Below are positions 14,348 to 21,084 of a stretch of DNA of 23,915 bases, one piece after another (the first letter of the stretch is position 1; each line of letters opens with the position of its first letter). Both the position numbers and the translations under genes were made by a program. Origin of the DNA: Candidatus Woesearchaeota archaeon CG10_big_fil_rev_8_21_14_0_10_32_9 (GTDB lineage Archaea; Nanobdellota; Nanobdellia; Woesearchaeales; 21-14-0-10-32-9); the NCBI GenBank assembly GCA_002762915.1, contig PCYF01000060.1, forward strand, positions 1 to 23,915, given 5' to 3'. Under the pieces are notes generated by a model. That model was not told the DNA's origin. It did no database searches and was given only the letters and a program-made list of their open reading frames with translations.

Positions 14348-14355
14348 TTTATAAA
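14348..14355 (+). promoter_or_regulatory. TATA box of the rps13 operon
   Basis: TTTATAAA directly after the stop of the preceding gene. A start of transcription 26 or so bases on, near 14378, would leave an 80-base leader before rps13, unusual in a window where most promoters are leaderless. Confidence 0.55.
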
Positions 14356-14383
14356 TCATTAATTATTCCTTTGATTAACGTCC

Positions 14384-14442
14384 GAGTTAACAGCGCATAG
14401 GGCGAATGATGATTTTTCTCATTCTCTAGGCGCCATATACTC
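14384..14442 (+). promoter_or_regulatory. Structured 5' leader of the ribosomal protein operon
   Basis: The leader is locally richer in G and C than the DNA around it and folds into one long hairpin: GAGT (14384-14387) with ACTC (14439-14442); a 5x5 internal loop; GCGCATAG (14393-14400) with CTAGGCGC (14426-14433), one A-G mismatch; then AATGA (14405-14409) with TCATT (14419-14423) closing a 9-base loop. In addition GTCC (14380-14383) can pair with GGAT (14452-14455), which overlaps the rps13 Shine-Dalgarno. The E. coli alpha operon, also starting with S13, is regulated by S4 at a leader structure. A similar feedback site is inferred here. Confidence 0.6.
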
Positions 14443-14459
14443 AGTGTTCGAGGATAAAA

Positions 14460-14921
14460 ATGAGTGAATTTAGACACATTGTAAGAATTGCAAGTACTGA
14501 TCTTAAAGGAGAAAAGCAAATATTAGTTGCTATGAAAAAGATTAAGGGCGTAGATGTTATGTATGCAAATATGGCTCTTTCAATAGCGGGAGTTTCTAAA
14601 ATTAAAAAAGCAGGGGATCTTTCTGATGCTGAAGTTGAAAAAATAGATGAAGCTCTTAAAAATCCTACTAGCAATCATGTTCCTGTTTGGTTATTAAATA
14701 GAAGAAAAGATTATGAAACCGGCGTTGATACTCATTTACTTAATGCAGATCTTGATTATGAAAAAGATAACGATCTTAAGAGAATGAAGAAGTTAAAGAT
14801 ATACAAAGGTCTTAGACATCAATGGGGATTACCTGTTAGAGGTCAAAGAACCAAATCTAACTTCAGAAAGAATAAAGGTAAAGGTCTTGGCGTAAAGAAA
14901 AAGACCAGTATAAGAAAGTAA
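14460..14921 (+). CDS. rps13: Ribosomal protein uS13
   Basis: Small-subunit head protein contacting tRNA and forming a bridge to the large subunit. The sequence has the archaeal N-terminus (FRHIVRIASTDLKGEKQILVAMKKIKGV), the helix-two-turn-helix region and the conserved basic C-terminus (YKGLRHQWGLPVRGQRTKSNFRKNKGKG), where GLPVRGQRT is diagnostic. 153 aa is normal for archaea. A GAGG site six bases upstream supports the start. It is the first gene of the operon and follows the structured leader. Confidence 0.97.
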   Translation: MSEFRHIVRIASTDLKGEKQILVAMKKIKGVDVMYANMALSIAGVSKIKKAGDLSDAEVEKIDEALKNPTSNHVPVWLLNRRKDYETGVDTHLLNADLDYEKDNDLKRMKKLKIYKGLRHQWGLPVRGQRTKSNFRKNKGKGLGVKKKTSIRK

Positions 14922-14932
14922 GGTAATTAAAA

Positions 14933-15532
14933 ATGGGAGATCCTAAAAGAATCACAAACAAATATAGCACACCTATGCACCCTTGGGAAAAGGAAAGACT
15001 TGCAACAGAAAAACCTTTGATGCAAAACTATGGTCTTGTTAATAAAAAGGAACTATGGAAAGCTGGAAGTAAATTAAAAACATTCAAGGATAATGCTAAA
15101 GGTCTTATTGCTTCAAAAGGAGATCAAGCTGAAAAAGAAAGAAAGCAACTTCTTGACAAATTAAAGGCTTACAATTTAATACAAACTGAGACTCTTGATG
15201 AGATTCTTGGTTTAAATCTTGAAAAACTTCTTGATAGAAGATTACAAACAATTGTTTTCAAAAAAGGTTTAGCTAGAACAATGAAACAAGCTAGACAAAT
15301 GATTACACACAAACACATCATGATTAAAGGTAAAAAGATAACTGCGCCAGGATACTTTGTAAGATTATCTGAAGAATCGAGTATTGATTTCTATGGAGGA
15401 TCTACTTTTGCTAAAGCTGATCATCCTGAAAGAATTACTCCTGAGCATGCTCCTACACCTAAGAAAAAAGGTGCAGCAACTGTAGAAGAAACTAAAGCAG
15501 TTCCTGCTGAAACAGTCGAAGGTGAAAACTGA
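14933..15532 (+). CDS. rps4: Ribosomal protein uS4
   Basis: 16S rRNA-binding assembly protein, archaeal form. It begins MGDPKRITNKYSTPMHPWEKERL, continues with LWKAGSKLKTFKDNAKGL, and carries an S4 RNA-binding domain around residues 105-165 (LDRRLQTIVFKKGLARTMKQARQMITHKHIMIKGKKI). The last 30 residues are an Ala/Glu-rich tail. It begins 11 bases after rps13, and its TGA overlaps the ATG of rps11 by one base (TGATG), so translation is coupled. It is a candidate regulator of this operon, by analogy with bacteria. Confidence 0.97.
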   Translation: MGDPKRITNKYSTPMHPWEKERLATEKPLMQNYGLVNKKELWKAGSKLKTFKDNAKGLIASKGDQAEKERKQLLDKLKAYNLIQTETLDEILGLNLEKLLDRRLQTIVFKKGLARTMKQARQMITHKHIMIKGKKITAPGYFVRLSEESSIDFYGGSTFAKADHPERITPEHAPTPKKKGAATVEETKAVPAETVEGEN

Positions 15533-15933
15533 TGAAAGACGAAAGAAAAACAAGATGGGGAGTTGCAAATATTTATGCATCTTACAATAATACTATAGTT
15601 CACATTACTGATGTAACTGGATCTGAGACTTTAGCTCTTGCATCTGGTGGTCAAATGGTTAAATCTCATAGATTAGAAAGTAGTCCTACTACTGCAATGG
15701 TTGTTGCTAAAAAAGCAGCTGAACTTGCAATGGACAAAGGAATCGATGGAGTTCATGTAAAGATAAGAGCTCCTGGCGGTCACAATGGTCCTACTAATCC
15801 TGGTCCTGGTGCACAAGCAGCAGTTAGAGCTTTATCCAGAAGAGGATTAAGAATTGGATTAATTGAAGATGTTACACCTTTACCACACGGCGGATGTAGA
15901 AAGAAAGGTGGAAGAAGAGGAAGGAGAGTTTAA
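15532..15933 (+). CDS. rps11: Ribosomal protein uS11
   Basis: Small-subunit platform protein. Signatures are RWGVANIYASYNNTIVHITDVTG at the N-terminus, MVVAKKAAELAMDKGIDGVHVKIRAPGGHNGPTNPGPGAQAAVRAL and the C-terminal LRIGLIEDVTPLPHGGCRKKGGRRGRRV. 133 aa, complete. Its last codons contain the AAGGAG binding site of rpoD, which starts one base after the stop. Confidence 0.98.
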   Translation: MKDERKTRWGVANIYASYNNTIVHITDVTGSETLALASGGQMVKSHRLESSPTTAMVVAKKAAELAMDKGIDGVHVKIRAPGGHNGPTNPGPGAQAAVRALSRRGLRIGLIEDVTPLPHGGCRKKGGRRGRRV

Positions 15934-15934
15934 G

Positions 15935-16708
15935 ATGAAATTAACACTTGTTAAGAAAAAGAAAGGAAAACTAACTTTTGATGTTAGTGGTACAACTCCT
16001 GCTTATATTAACACGTTAAGAAGAGTATTCATGACTCACGTTCCGACAATGGCTATTTCAACAGTTGAGTTCAGACAAAATTCATCTTCATTATACGATG
16101 AAATGATTGCACACAGACTTGGTTTACTTGCTTTGAAGACTGATCTTAAATCATACAATGTTCCTGAAAAAGGAGCTCCTGAATCAGCAGCGACTCATGC
16201 AACTCTTACACTAAAAACAGTTGGTCCAAAAATTGTTTACGCTTCAGAATTAAAATCAAGTGATTCAAAAATAGTTCCTGTTTACCCAGAGACTCCTATT
16301 ACTGTTTTACTTGATCATCAAGAATTAGAGTTTGTTGCTACAGCTCATCTTGGTTTCGGTAGAGATCATGCAAAGTGGTCAACAGGACTTGTAAGTTACT
16401 ATTACAAACCAAAGATTACTGTTAATAATAAATCAGCTAAATTTGCTGAATTCATAAATAAATATCCTTCACAAATAAAATCAAAAGGAACAATTGATGC
16501 AGACAAAATTGATACAGCAGAATTAATTGATGCTTGCAAAGATATTTGTGAAGACATAGTAAAAATTGAATATTCAGAAAATCAAACTGATTTCATTTTC
16601 ACAATTGAATCATGGGGTCAATTATCCCCTGAAGAAATAGTTGAAGAAGGTATTAAACAATACGACGCGCAACTTGACGAGTTCAAGAAATTGGTTAAGG
16701 ACATATAA
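15935..16708 (+). CDS. rpoD: DNA-directed RNA polymerase subunit D
   Basis: The alpha-like assembly subunit of archaeal RNA polymerase (Rpb3 homologue; unrelated to bacterial sigma-70). I start it at the ATG at 15935 (MKLTLVKKKKGKLTFDVSG), just after AAGGAGAG; an ORF opening at 15863 lies inside rps11. The dimerization domain shows TPAYINTLRRVFMTHVPTMAI and MIAHRLGLLALKTDL; the insert carries HLGFGRDHAKWS. The ferredoxin-like subdomain present in some archaea lacks its cysteine clusters: only C220 and C224 (ACKDIC) remain, so no iron-sulfur cluster is expected. 257 aa. Confidence 0.96.
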   Translation: MKLTLVKKKKGKLTFDVSGTTPAYINTLRRVFMTHVPTMAISTVEFRQNSSSLYDEMIAHRLGLLALKTDLKSYNVPEKGAPESAATHATLTLKTVGPKIVYASELKSSDSKIVPVYPETPITVLLDHQELEFVATAHLGFGRDHAKWSTGLVSYYYKPKITVNNKSAKFAEFINKYPSQIKSKGTIDADKIDTAELIDACKDICEDIVKIEYSENQTDFIFTIESWGQLSPEEIVEEGIKQYDAQLDEFKKLVKDI

Positions 16709-16730
16709 GGTCTTAATCCCGCTCATTCAC

Positions 16731-16816
16731 GCGGGGGTGGCAGAGCCTGGTCAAATGCGCTAGCTTGAGGGGCTAGTCCCTTAGTGGGTGCGCGAGTTCG
16801 AACCTCGTCCCCCGCA
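16731..16816 (+). tRNA. tRNA-Leu (anticodon GAG)
   Basis: The acceptor stem GCGGGGG (16731-16737) pairs with CCCCCGC (16809-16815), followed by discriminator A. The anticodon stem CTAGC/GCTAG closes the loop TTGAGGG, with anticodon GAG at 16767-16769. A long variable arm (CCC/GGG stem) marks a class II tRNA, and the T arm GCGAG-TTCGAAC-CTCGT has the standard loop. CCA is not encoded and no intron is seen. It sits between rpoD and rpl18e, a position I recall for tRNA-Leu in haloarchaea, so it is likely processed out of the operon transcript or transcribed with the genes after it. Confidence 0.96.
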
Positions 16817-16848
16817 TGAATCAAAATCAAAACAAAGTGATAAGAAAA

Positions 16849-17208
16849 ATGGCAAAAATTTCACGTAAAAACGAAGAATTGAAAAGCTTAGTTTCAGATT
16901 TGAAGAAGCTCTCTATAGATAAGAAAGTAAATATTTGGAAGAGAGTTGCTGAAGATCTTGAAAAAGCTACTAGAAGTAGAAGAATTGTTAATGTTTACAA
17001 GTTATCAAAATACTCTAAGGAAGATGATTTTATCATTGTACCTGGTAAAGTTTTGGGAACCGGCGACTTAAATCACAAGTTGAATGTTGCTGCTTATGGT
17101 TTCTCAGATGATGCTTTGAAAAAAATTAATGCTAAGGGTAAAGCTCTTACTATTAGTGAATTAATGAAGAAGAACCCTGAGGGTAAAAATTTAAAGATTA
17201 TAGGATGA
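16849..17208 (+). CDS. rpl18e: Ribosomal protein eL18 (L18e)
   Basis: Archaeal/eukaryotic large-subunit protein. The ATG at 16849 (MAKISRKNEELKSL, 119 aa) is chosen because the first in-frame ATG, at 16816, begins inside the tRNA and because AGTGAT, a good anti-16S match, lies seven bases upstream. Signatures are WKRVAEDLEKATRSRRIVNVYKLSKYSKEDDFIIVPGKVLGTGDL and LNVAAYGFSDDALKKI. It is followed by an ATGA overlap with rpl13. Confidence 0.96.
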   Translation: MAKISRKNEELKSLVSDLKKLSIDKKVNIWKRVAEDLEKATRSRRIVNVYKLSKYSKEDDFIIVPGKVLGTGDLNHKLNVAAYGFSDDALKKINAKGKALTISELMKKNPEGKNLKIIG

Positions 17209-17633
17209 TTGAAATGATGATAATAGATGCAAAAGATTTAATTTTAGGAAGAATGTCAGCTTTAGCTGCTAAAAAAGCATTACTTGGTGAAGAAATCAGA
17301 ATAGTTAATGCTGAACAAGCAGTTATTACTGGTAAGCCTAAAGAAATTTTAACTGAATATAATAGAAGAAGAATTATGGGTCCTGCATTAATTGGTCCTT
17401 TTTTTCCTAGAACTCCTGAAAGACTTGTTAAGAGAGTTGTAAGAGGAATGTTACCTTACAAGAATCCTAGAGGAAAAGAAGCTCTTGCAAGAGTTAAGTG
17501 TTATGTTGGAGTTCCTGAAGAATTCAAAAAAGAAAAGTTATTAACTTTTGATGATATGAATGTTAATAATTCTCCTGCAAAGTTTATCAGAATTAAAGAA
17601 ATAAGTAAGCAATTAGGTGCAAAGGTTGAATAA
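17205..17633 (+). CDS. rpl13: Ribosomal protein uL13
   Basis: Large-subunit protein binding 23S rRNA. Signatures are MIIDAKDLILGRMSALAAKKALLGEEIRIVNAEQAVITGK and FFPRTPERLVKRVVRGMLPYKNPRGKEALARVKCYVGVPEEF. The start is uncertain by three to four residues: ATGs at 17205 (overlapping the rpl18e stop), 17214 and 17217 are in frame. GGATGATTGAA before 17214 could act as a binding site, so the shorter form is possible. The downstream gene begins two bases after its stop. Confidence 0.95.
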   Translation: MIEMMIIDAKDLILGRMSALAAKKALLGEEIRIVNAEQAVITGKPKEILTEYNRRRIMGPALIGPFFPRTPERLVKRVVRGMLPYKNPRGKEALARVKCYVGVPEEFKKEKLLTFDDMNVNNSPAKFIRIKEISKQLGAKVE

Positions 17634-17635
17634 AG

Positions 17636-18040
17636 ATGACTAATAAAAAAACCATAAATACAAGCGGAAAGAGAAAACAAGCTATTGCTAGAGCTTCATT
17701 AAAAGCTGGTAAAGGCACTGTTACTATTAATAATATTTCAATTGATGTTTATTCTCCTGAAATGGCTAAGTTAAGAATTCAAGAACCTTTGATTTTAGCA
17801 GGTGCTAGAGCTAAAGGTGTTAATGTTAGAATAAAAGTTAGAGGTGGAGGAGTTACAGGTCAAGCTGATGCTGTTAGACTTGCTCTTGCTAAAGCTTTGG
17901 CAGAACACGATAATACTCTTAAACAAGTTTTCCTTGATTACGACAGACAACTATTAGTTGCTGATGTTAGAAGAAAAGAATCTTCAAAACCAAATAGTCA
18001 CGGACAAGCTAGAGCTAAGAGACAAAAATCGTACAGATGA
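17636..18040 (+). CDS. rps9: Ribosomal protein uS9
   Basis: Small-subunit protein whose C-terminal tail reaches the P-site tRNA. Signatures are TSGKRKQAIARASLKAGKGTVTIN near the N-terminus, VNVRIKVRGGGVTGQADAVRLALAKAL in the middle and the diagnostic C-terminus RAKRQKSYR. 134 aa. It starts two bases after rpl13. Confidence 0.97.
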   Translation: MTNKKTINTSGKRKQAIARASLKAGKGTVTINNISIDVYSPEMAKLRIQEPLILAGARAKGVNVRIKVRGGGVTGQADAVRLALAKALAEHDNTLKQVFLDYDRQLLVADVRRKESSKPNSHGQARAKRQKSYR

Positions 18041-18049
18041 GTTGATAAC

Positions 18050-18244
18050 ATGATTATACCAGTAAGATGTTTCAGTTGCGGAAAACCAGTAGGTCACCTT
18101 TGGGAGAAATATTTGGACAGAGTTAAGACTGAAGACAGAAAGAAAGTCATGGATGATCTTGGTTTGGACAGAATTTGTTGCAGAGGATTATTCCTTGGCC
18201 ACGTTGATCTAGCAGAAATCGCAGGCAAATTCAAGAAATTTTAA
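18050..18244 (+). CDS. rpoN: DNA-directed RNA polymerase subunit N
   Basis: Zinc-binding assembly subunit of archaeal RNA polymerase (Rpb10 homologue; not sigma-54). The 64-aa sequence has MIIPVRCFSCGKPVGHLWEKY with the first C-x-x-C, and DRICCRGLFLGHVDL with the paired cysteines that complete the zinc site. It ends the ribosomal/polymerase run; the next gene has its own TATA box overlapping this stop. Confidence 0.97.
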   Translation: MIIPVRCFSCGKPVGHLWEKYLDRVKTEDRKKVMDDLGLDRICCRGLFLGHVDLAEIAGKFKKF

Positions 18245-18247
18245 ATA
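18239..18247 (+). promoter_or_regulatory. TATA box of the small membrane protein gene
   Basis: TTTTAAATA overlaps the rpoN stop codon and lies 24-32 bases before the ATG at 18271, so a leaderless start is likely. Confidence 0.45.
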
Positions 18248-18270
18248 TTTCTTGTTGATTCTTTATCTTT

Positions 18271-18477
18271 ATGAATAGAATAACTTCTAAAGAAAATAAA
18301 GAAACACGTAAGAGTTTTTGGCTTTCTGTAAGTGCAGGATTAGTATCTGCGCTTTTTGTAGGAAGCTTAAGTTTTATTAGCAAAATTTATCCTACCTTTG
18401 AACAACAGTTTATTTTCTTCGCAGTTTTTACATTAATCTTTCTCGTACTAACAATAATTATCTATAAGCTTCAGTAA
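18271..18477 (+). CDS. Small two-helix membrane protein
   Basis: 68 aa, with a charged N-terminus (KENKETRK) and two hydrophobic segments (about 16-37 FWLSVSAGLVSALFVGSLSF and 47-66 FIFFAVFTLIFLVLTIIIY). Function unknown. Its reality rests on a correctly spaced TATA box and membrane-protein composition; no homologue is recognised. Confidence 0.55.
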   Translation: MNRITSKENKETRKSFWLSVSAGLVSALFVGSLSFISKIYPTFEQQFIFFAVFTLIFLVLTIIIYKLQ

Positions 18478-18488
18478 ACTTAGTTTTT

Positions 18489-18506
18489 CCCCATAATTTA
18501 TTTAAA
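18489..18506 (+). promoter_or_regulatory. Promoter of cutA with a CCCC-preceded TATA element
   Basis: CCCCATAATTTATTTAAA, with the TATA-like core ending 22 bases before the ATG at 18528. The same 18 bases occur before leuS, and a near copy before the symporter gene. Confidence 0.6.
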
Positions 18507-18527
18507 CTCTCAAACCTTCTATTAAGT

Positions 18528-18836
18528 ATGTCATTCATAATTGTTTATGTAACTCATAAGAATCTTGAAGAAGCCAAAAAGATTGCTTCACATTTGCTTG
18601 AGAAGAAACTTATTGCTTGTGCAAATTTTTTTCCTATTTCTAGTTCTTATTGGTGGAAAGGAAGCATTGAAACTTCTGATGAGATTGTTTCTTTGTTAAA
18701 AACAAAAAATGAAAATTGGATTAAATTAAAGAATGAGATTAAGAAAATTCATCCTTATGAGACTCCCTGCATTATGAAACTTAATGTTGAAGCAAATGAG
18801 GATTACGAGTCTTGGATTCTTAAAGAAACAAAATAA
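18528..18836 (+). CDS. cutA: CutA-like divalent-cation tolerance protein
   Basis: Small trimeric signal-type protein linked in bacteria to copper tolerance; its true function is unsettled. Conserved elements are IIVYVTHKNLEEAKKIASHLLEKKLIACANFFPISSSYWWKGSIE, DEIVSLLKTK and the HPYETPCIM motif, with the final WI. 102 aa matches the family. A leaderless start is likely from its promoter. It is followed by the symporter gene on the same strand with a separate promoter of the same type. Confidence 0.95.
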   Translation: MSFIIVYVTHKNLEEAKKIASHLLEKKLIACANFFPISSSYWWKGSIETSDEIVSLLKTKNENWIKLKNEIKKIHPYETPCIMKLNVEANEDYESWILKETK

Positions 18837-18844
18837 TTCTAAAG

Positions 18845-18862
18845 CCCCGCAATTTATTTAAA
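18845..18862 (+). promoter_or_regulatory. Promoter of the symporter gene
   Basis: CCCCGCAATTTATTTAAA differs at two positions from the cutA and leuS promoters. The core is centred about 28 bases before the ATG at 18885. An AAGGA further down (18874-18878) is close to the predicted start of transcription, so its use as a ribosome site is doubtful. Confidence 0.55.
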
Positions 18863-18884
18863 CACCGACTCTTAAGGACGTAGC

Positions 18885-20222
18885 ATGATAGATACGTTCA
18901 GCATAATATTAATTGTGTTGTATTTTATTCTAGTTTTATACATAGGCTTTAGTGCAAAAAAAGGGGAGGATGATGAAGGGTTTTTGCTAGCAAATAGAAA
19001 ACTTGGAACTTTTGCATTGACTGGAACGATGTTGGCTAGTTTATTTGGAGGCACAGCCATTATTGTAACTATGAGCTTTGTGTTTAATTATGGAATTTCA
19101 ACATTATGGGCATTCCTTAGTACAACCTTGGGCTGTTTCTTACTGGCAGCACTTGTGCCTAAAATAAAAAAATTTGCTGATAAGCATAAACATTATACTT
19201 TTTCAGATTATTTTTACGAAAAGTTTGGACAAAAAGTAGGATTATTGGTTGCAATAATTATGTTTTTTATTTATTTTGGATATTTAATAGTTCAATTGAT
19301 TGCAGGAGGAATAGTCTTGTCCACTTTAACCTCAATGCCTTATATGTTATCTGTACTTTTAATTGGTTCCGTAATTATCATTTATATTTTTGCAGCAGGA
19401 TTTGAAGCGGTTGTTAAAACTGACGTATTTCAGTATATCATAATTTTATTACTTGTTGTTTTATCATTCAATATATTCTCACATGCGAGAACCATACCTT
19501 CCTCTGATCTTAATTTGTTTGCTGCAGGCCCCGTAACTATTATTGGCTTTCTTATTTATGGATTTATGATTATGACCCTTGGTGCAGAATTCTGGCAAAG
19601 AATTTATGCTGCAAAAAGTGAGAAAGTTGCTAGAAATTCTTTGATTCTAACAGGAATCATATTCTTATTTCTTGGAATTTTAGTTGTTTTGATTGGATTG
19701 TCTGTAAAATCAAACTTTCCCAATATCGTTCCAACTACTGCTTTAGTTGTAGGATTTCAGAAATTACTCTCAGGTTATCTGTTGGGAATAGGATTGGTTT
19801 TATTATTCGCTGCAGTCATGTCTTCTGCAGATACATTTCTTTTTGTTTTATCTACTAGTTTATCTAAAGATTTTTTTGGAAGATTCAAAAAATTATCTAA
19901 ATCGAGATTAACAGCTAATACAAAAATATCTACTATAATAATTGGTGTTGCAGGAATTTTAGTTGCATTAATATTTAGCAACATAATTAATGTGGTTACA
20001 TCTATTGTGGGTGTGGGTTTTGCTTTATTTCCCTCCACTTTAATTTCCTTCTGGATTAAATTGAATCCTAAAGTAATCATAACAAGCGTAACTCTAGGTA
20101 TTTTAAGTTCTGTATTGGCATTTGTATTTATGGGAATTAGTGTTGAGTCTGCACTAGTTTCTTTTCCAGTTTCATTAATTGTTTTAATAATTGGCCAGGC
20201 AATCGTTAAATTAAAAAAATAA
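18885..20222 (+). CDS. Sodium:solute symporter (SSF family)
   Basis: Multi-pass transporter that couples sodium influx to solute uptake. About 13 hydrophobic segments are seen. Family features are GFSAKKGEDDEGFLLANRKLGTFALTGTMLASLFGGTAIIVTMSF near the N-terminus, TFSDYFYEKFGQKVG, the GAEFWQRIYAAKSEKVARNS loop, and SSADTFLFVLSTSLSKDFFGRF in the later helix, where SSAD...LST is the sodium-site region. At 445 aa it is at the short end of the family. The substrate cannot be told from sequence; the proline/panthothenate/urea branch is possible. Confidence 0.9.
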   Translation: MIDTFSIILIVLYFILVLYIGFSAKKGEDDEGFLLANRKLGTFALTGTMLASLFGGTAIIVTMSFVFNYGISTLWAFLSTTLGCFLLAALVPKIKKFADKHKHYTFSDYFYEKFGQKVGLLVAIIMFFIYFGYLIVQLIAGGIVLSTLTSMPYMLSVLLIGSVIIIYIFAAGFEAVVKTDVFQYIIILLLVVLSFNIFSHARTIPSSDLNLFAAGPVTIIGFLIYGFMIMTLGAEFWQRIYAAKSEKVARNSLILTGIIFLFLGILVVLIGLSVKSNFPNIVPTTALVVGFQKLLSGYLLGIGLVLLFAAVMSSADTFLFVLSTSLSKDFFGRFKKLSKSRLTANTKISTIIIGVAGILVALIFSNIINVVTSIVGVGFALFPSTLISFWIKLNPKVIITSVTLGILSSVLAFVFMGISVESALVSFPVSLIVLIIGQAIVKLKK

Positions 20223-20246
20223 TTCTCATAAACAATTTCAGCAAAA

Positions 20247-20254
20247 TATATAAA
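20247..20254 (+). promoter_or_regulatory. TATA box of the unknown 241-aa gene
   Basis: TATATAAA, 39-46 bases before the ATG at 20293. It predicts a start of transcription near 20276 and a short leader of about 16 bases. Confidence 0.55.
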
Positions 20255-20258
20255 TGAT

Positions 20259-20289
20259 AAATCACTCATCAGTAGTAAAAGAGTGATTT
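20259..20289. promoter_or_regulatory. Inverted repeat at the transcription start of the 241-aa gene
   Basis: AAATCACTC (20259-20267) and GAGTGATTT (20281-20289) are a perfect 9-bp inverted repeat with a 13-base spacer. The left arm lies between the TATA box and the predicted start site and the right arm after it, so a DNA operator is more likely than an RNA hairpin. The right arm also contains GAGTGAT, which could serve as the ribosome binding site. Confidence 0.5.
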
Positions 20290-20292
20290 TAT

Positions 20293-21018
20293 ATGAAAAA
20301 AACAAAATTAAATGATCAACCATATACTAAAGAATTGGCAGAACAAAGAGAAAATGAGTTAAAAACGCGCACTTATCAAGAAATAGGACGTCCAGGTTTA
20401 AGATATCAAGAATTTAGCAAAAGTTCAGACAGAATTACCGTTTGTTTTGAAGGAACAGATACTGCAAAGGATTCTGTAGGACTTGATTTTCAAACAAATT
20501 CAACAATTATATCAAATAAAACAGATTATTCAAAAAAACCAAGAACAGGTCTTTGGACAAGAATGACAGAAGGATTACATCTTGTTGAATTTAAACCATA
20601 CAAATTTTCACAGTTAATACAAGATTTACAAACGACAAATACAGATTATTCTGATAAGTATATTCAAGATATAATCGCAACAGATCAAACAGCAGGATTT
20701 ACAGGCCCTAATTGGAATAATCCATTAGATAAAACAAATCATCATTTTTTTGGTGAAACTAATAATTATAAATCAAAAGGAAGCTTAGATAAAGATCTTG
20801 AACAGGGTTTAACTGAATGGTTTGAACAACATAAAAGATTTAGAATAGATCCTGACTCAGACATCAAATTAACAATTTGGAAAAACAGGGCAGGAGATGA
20901 AATTTATTCCGGAAGATTATTTTTTGATACATATACCGGAATTTCCAATGCGCCAGGACAAACTTTTGAAACAACAAAAGTGATAAAAGCAATACTTAAA
21001 TCAAAATATCATAATTGA
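20293..21018 (+). CDS. Hypothetical soluble protein (241 aa)
   Basis: Not recognised. It is a hydrophilic protein with no signal peptide or membrane segment. It is rich in K, T, D and N, with tracts such as RITVCFEGTDTAKD, GLHLVEFKPYKFSQLIQDL, FTGPNWNNPLDKTNHHFFGETNNY, and a C-terminal DIKLTIWKNRAGDEIYSGRLFFDTYTG that looks like beta strands. A single cysteine is present. It has its own promoter with an operator-like inverted repeat and a T-rich terminator after it, so it is an isolated transcription unit, perhaps regulated. Codon use is like its neighbours. Confidence 0.75.
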   Translation: MKKTKLNDQPYTKELAEQRENELKTRTYQEIGRPGLRYQEFSKSSDRITVCFEGTDTAKDSVGLDFQTNSTIISNKTDYSKKPRTGLWTRMTEGLHLVEFKPYKFSQLIQDLQTTNTDYSDKYIQDIIATDQTAGFTGPNWNNPLDKTNHHFFGETNNYKSKGSLDKDLEQGLTEWFEQHKRFRIDPDSDIKLTIWKNRAGDEIYSGRLFFDTYTGISNAPGQTFETTKVIKAILKSKYHN

Positions 21019-21019
21019 A

Positions 21020-21041
21020 TTTTTTCTTTTTTTCTTGTTTT
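21020..21041 (+). terminator. T-rich transcription terminator
   Basis: A T-rich tract directly after the stop of the 241-aa gene, with runs of six, seven and three T. Runs of T without a hairpin are the archaeal termination signal. It lies just before the leuS promoter. Confidence 0.55.
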
Positions 21042-21043
21042 CT

Positions 21044-21061
21044 CCCCATAATTTATTTAAA
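21044..21061 (+). promoter_or_regulatory. Promoter of leuS
   Basis: CCCCATAATTTATTTAAA, identical over 18 bases to the cutA promoter. The TATA-like core is centred about 29 bases before the ATG at 21085, so the mRNA is probably leaderless or nearly so. Confidence 0.6.
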
Positions 21062-21084
21062 TGAGCACCTATAACTAGTGTTTT

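Noticed and set aside
14405..14455. ATGATGA in the rps13 leader as a C box of a C/D-box RNA, or the leader as a degenerate tRNA (GTTCGAG near its end)
   Set aside because: No CTGA D box follows, and no acceptor or T stem forms around the GTTCGAG. The simple long hairpin explains the sequence better.
15863..15934. Upstream extension of rpoD
   Set aside because: It lies inside rps11 in another frame; the conserved RpoD N-terminus begins at 15935.
16816..16848. rpl18e start at the ATG formed by the tRNA discriminator base
   Set aside because: It would require the message to include the tRNA 3' end; the later ATG has a good ribosome binding site and the family N-terminus.
19775..20323. Minus-strand open frame of 182 codons
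   Set aside because: It is antisense to the sodium:solute symporter and has no family signature.
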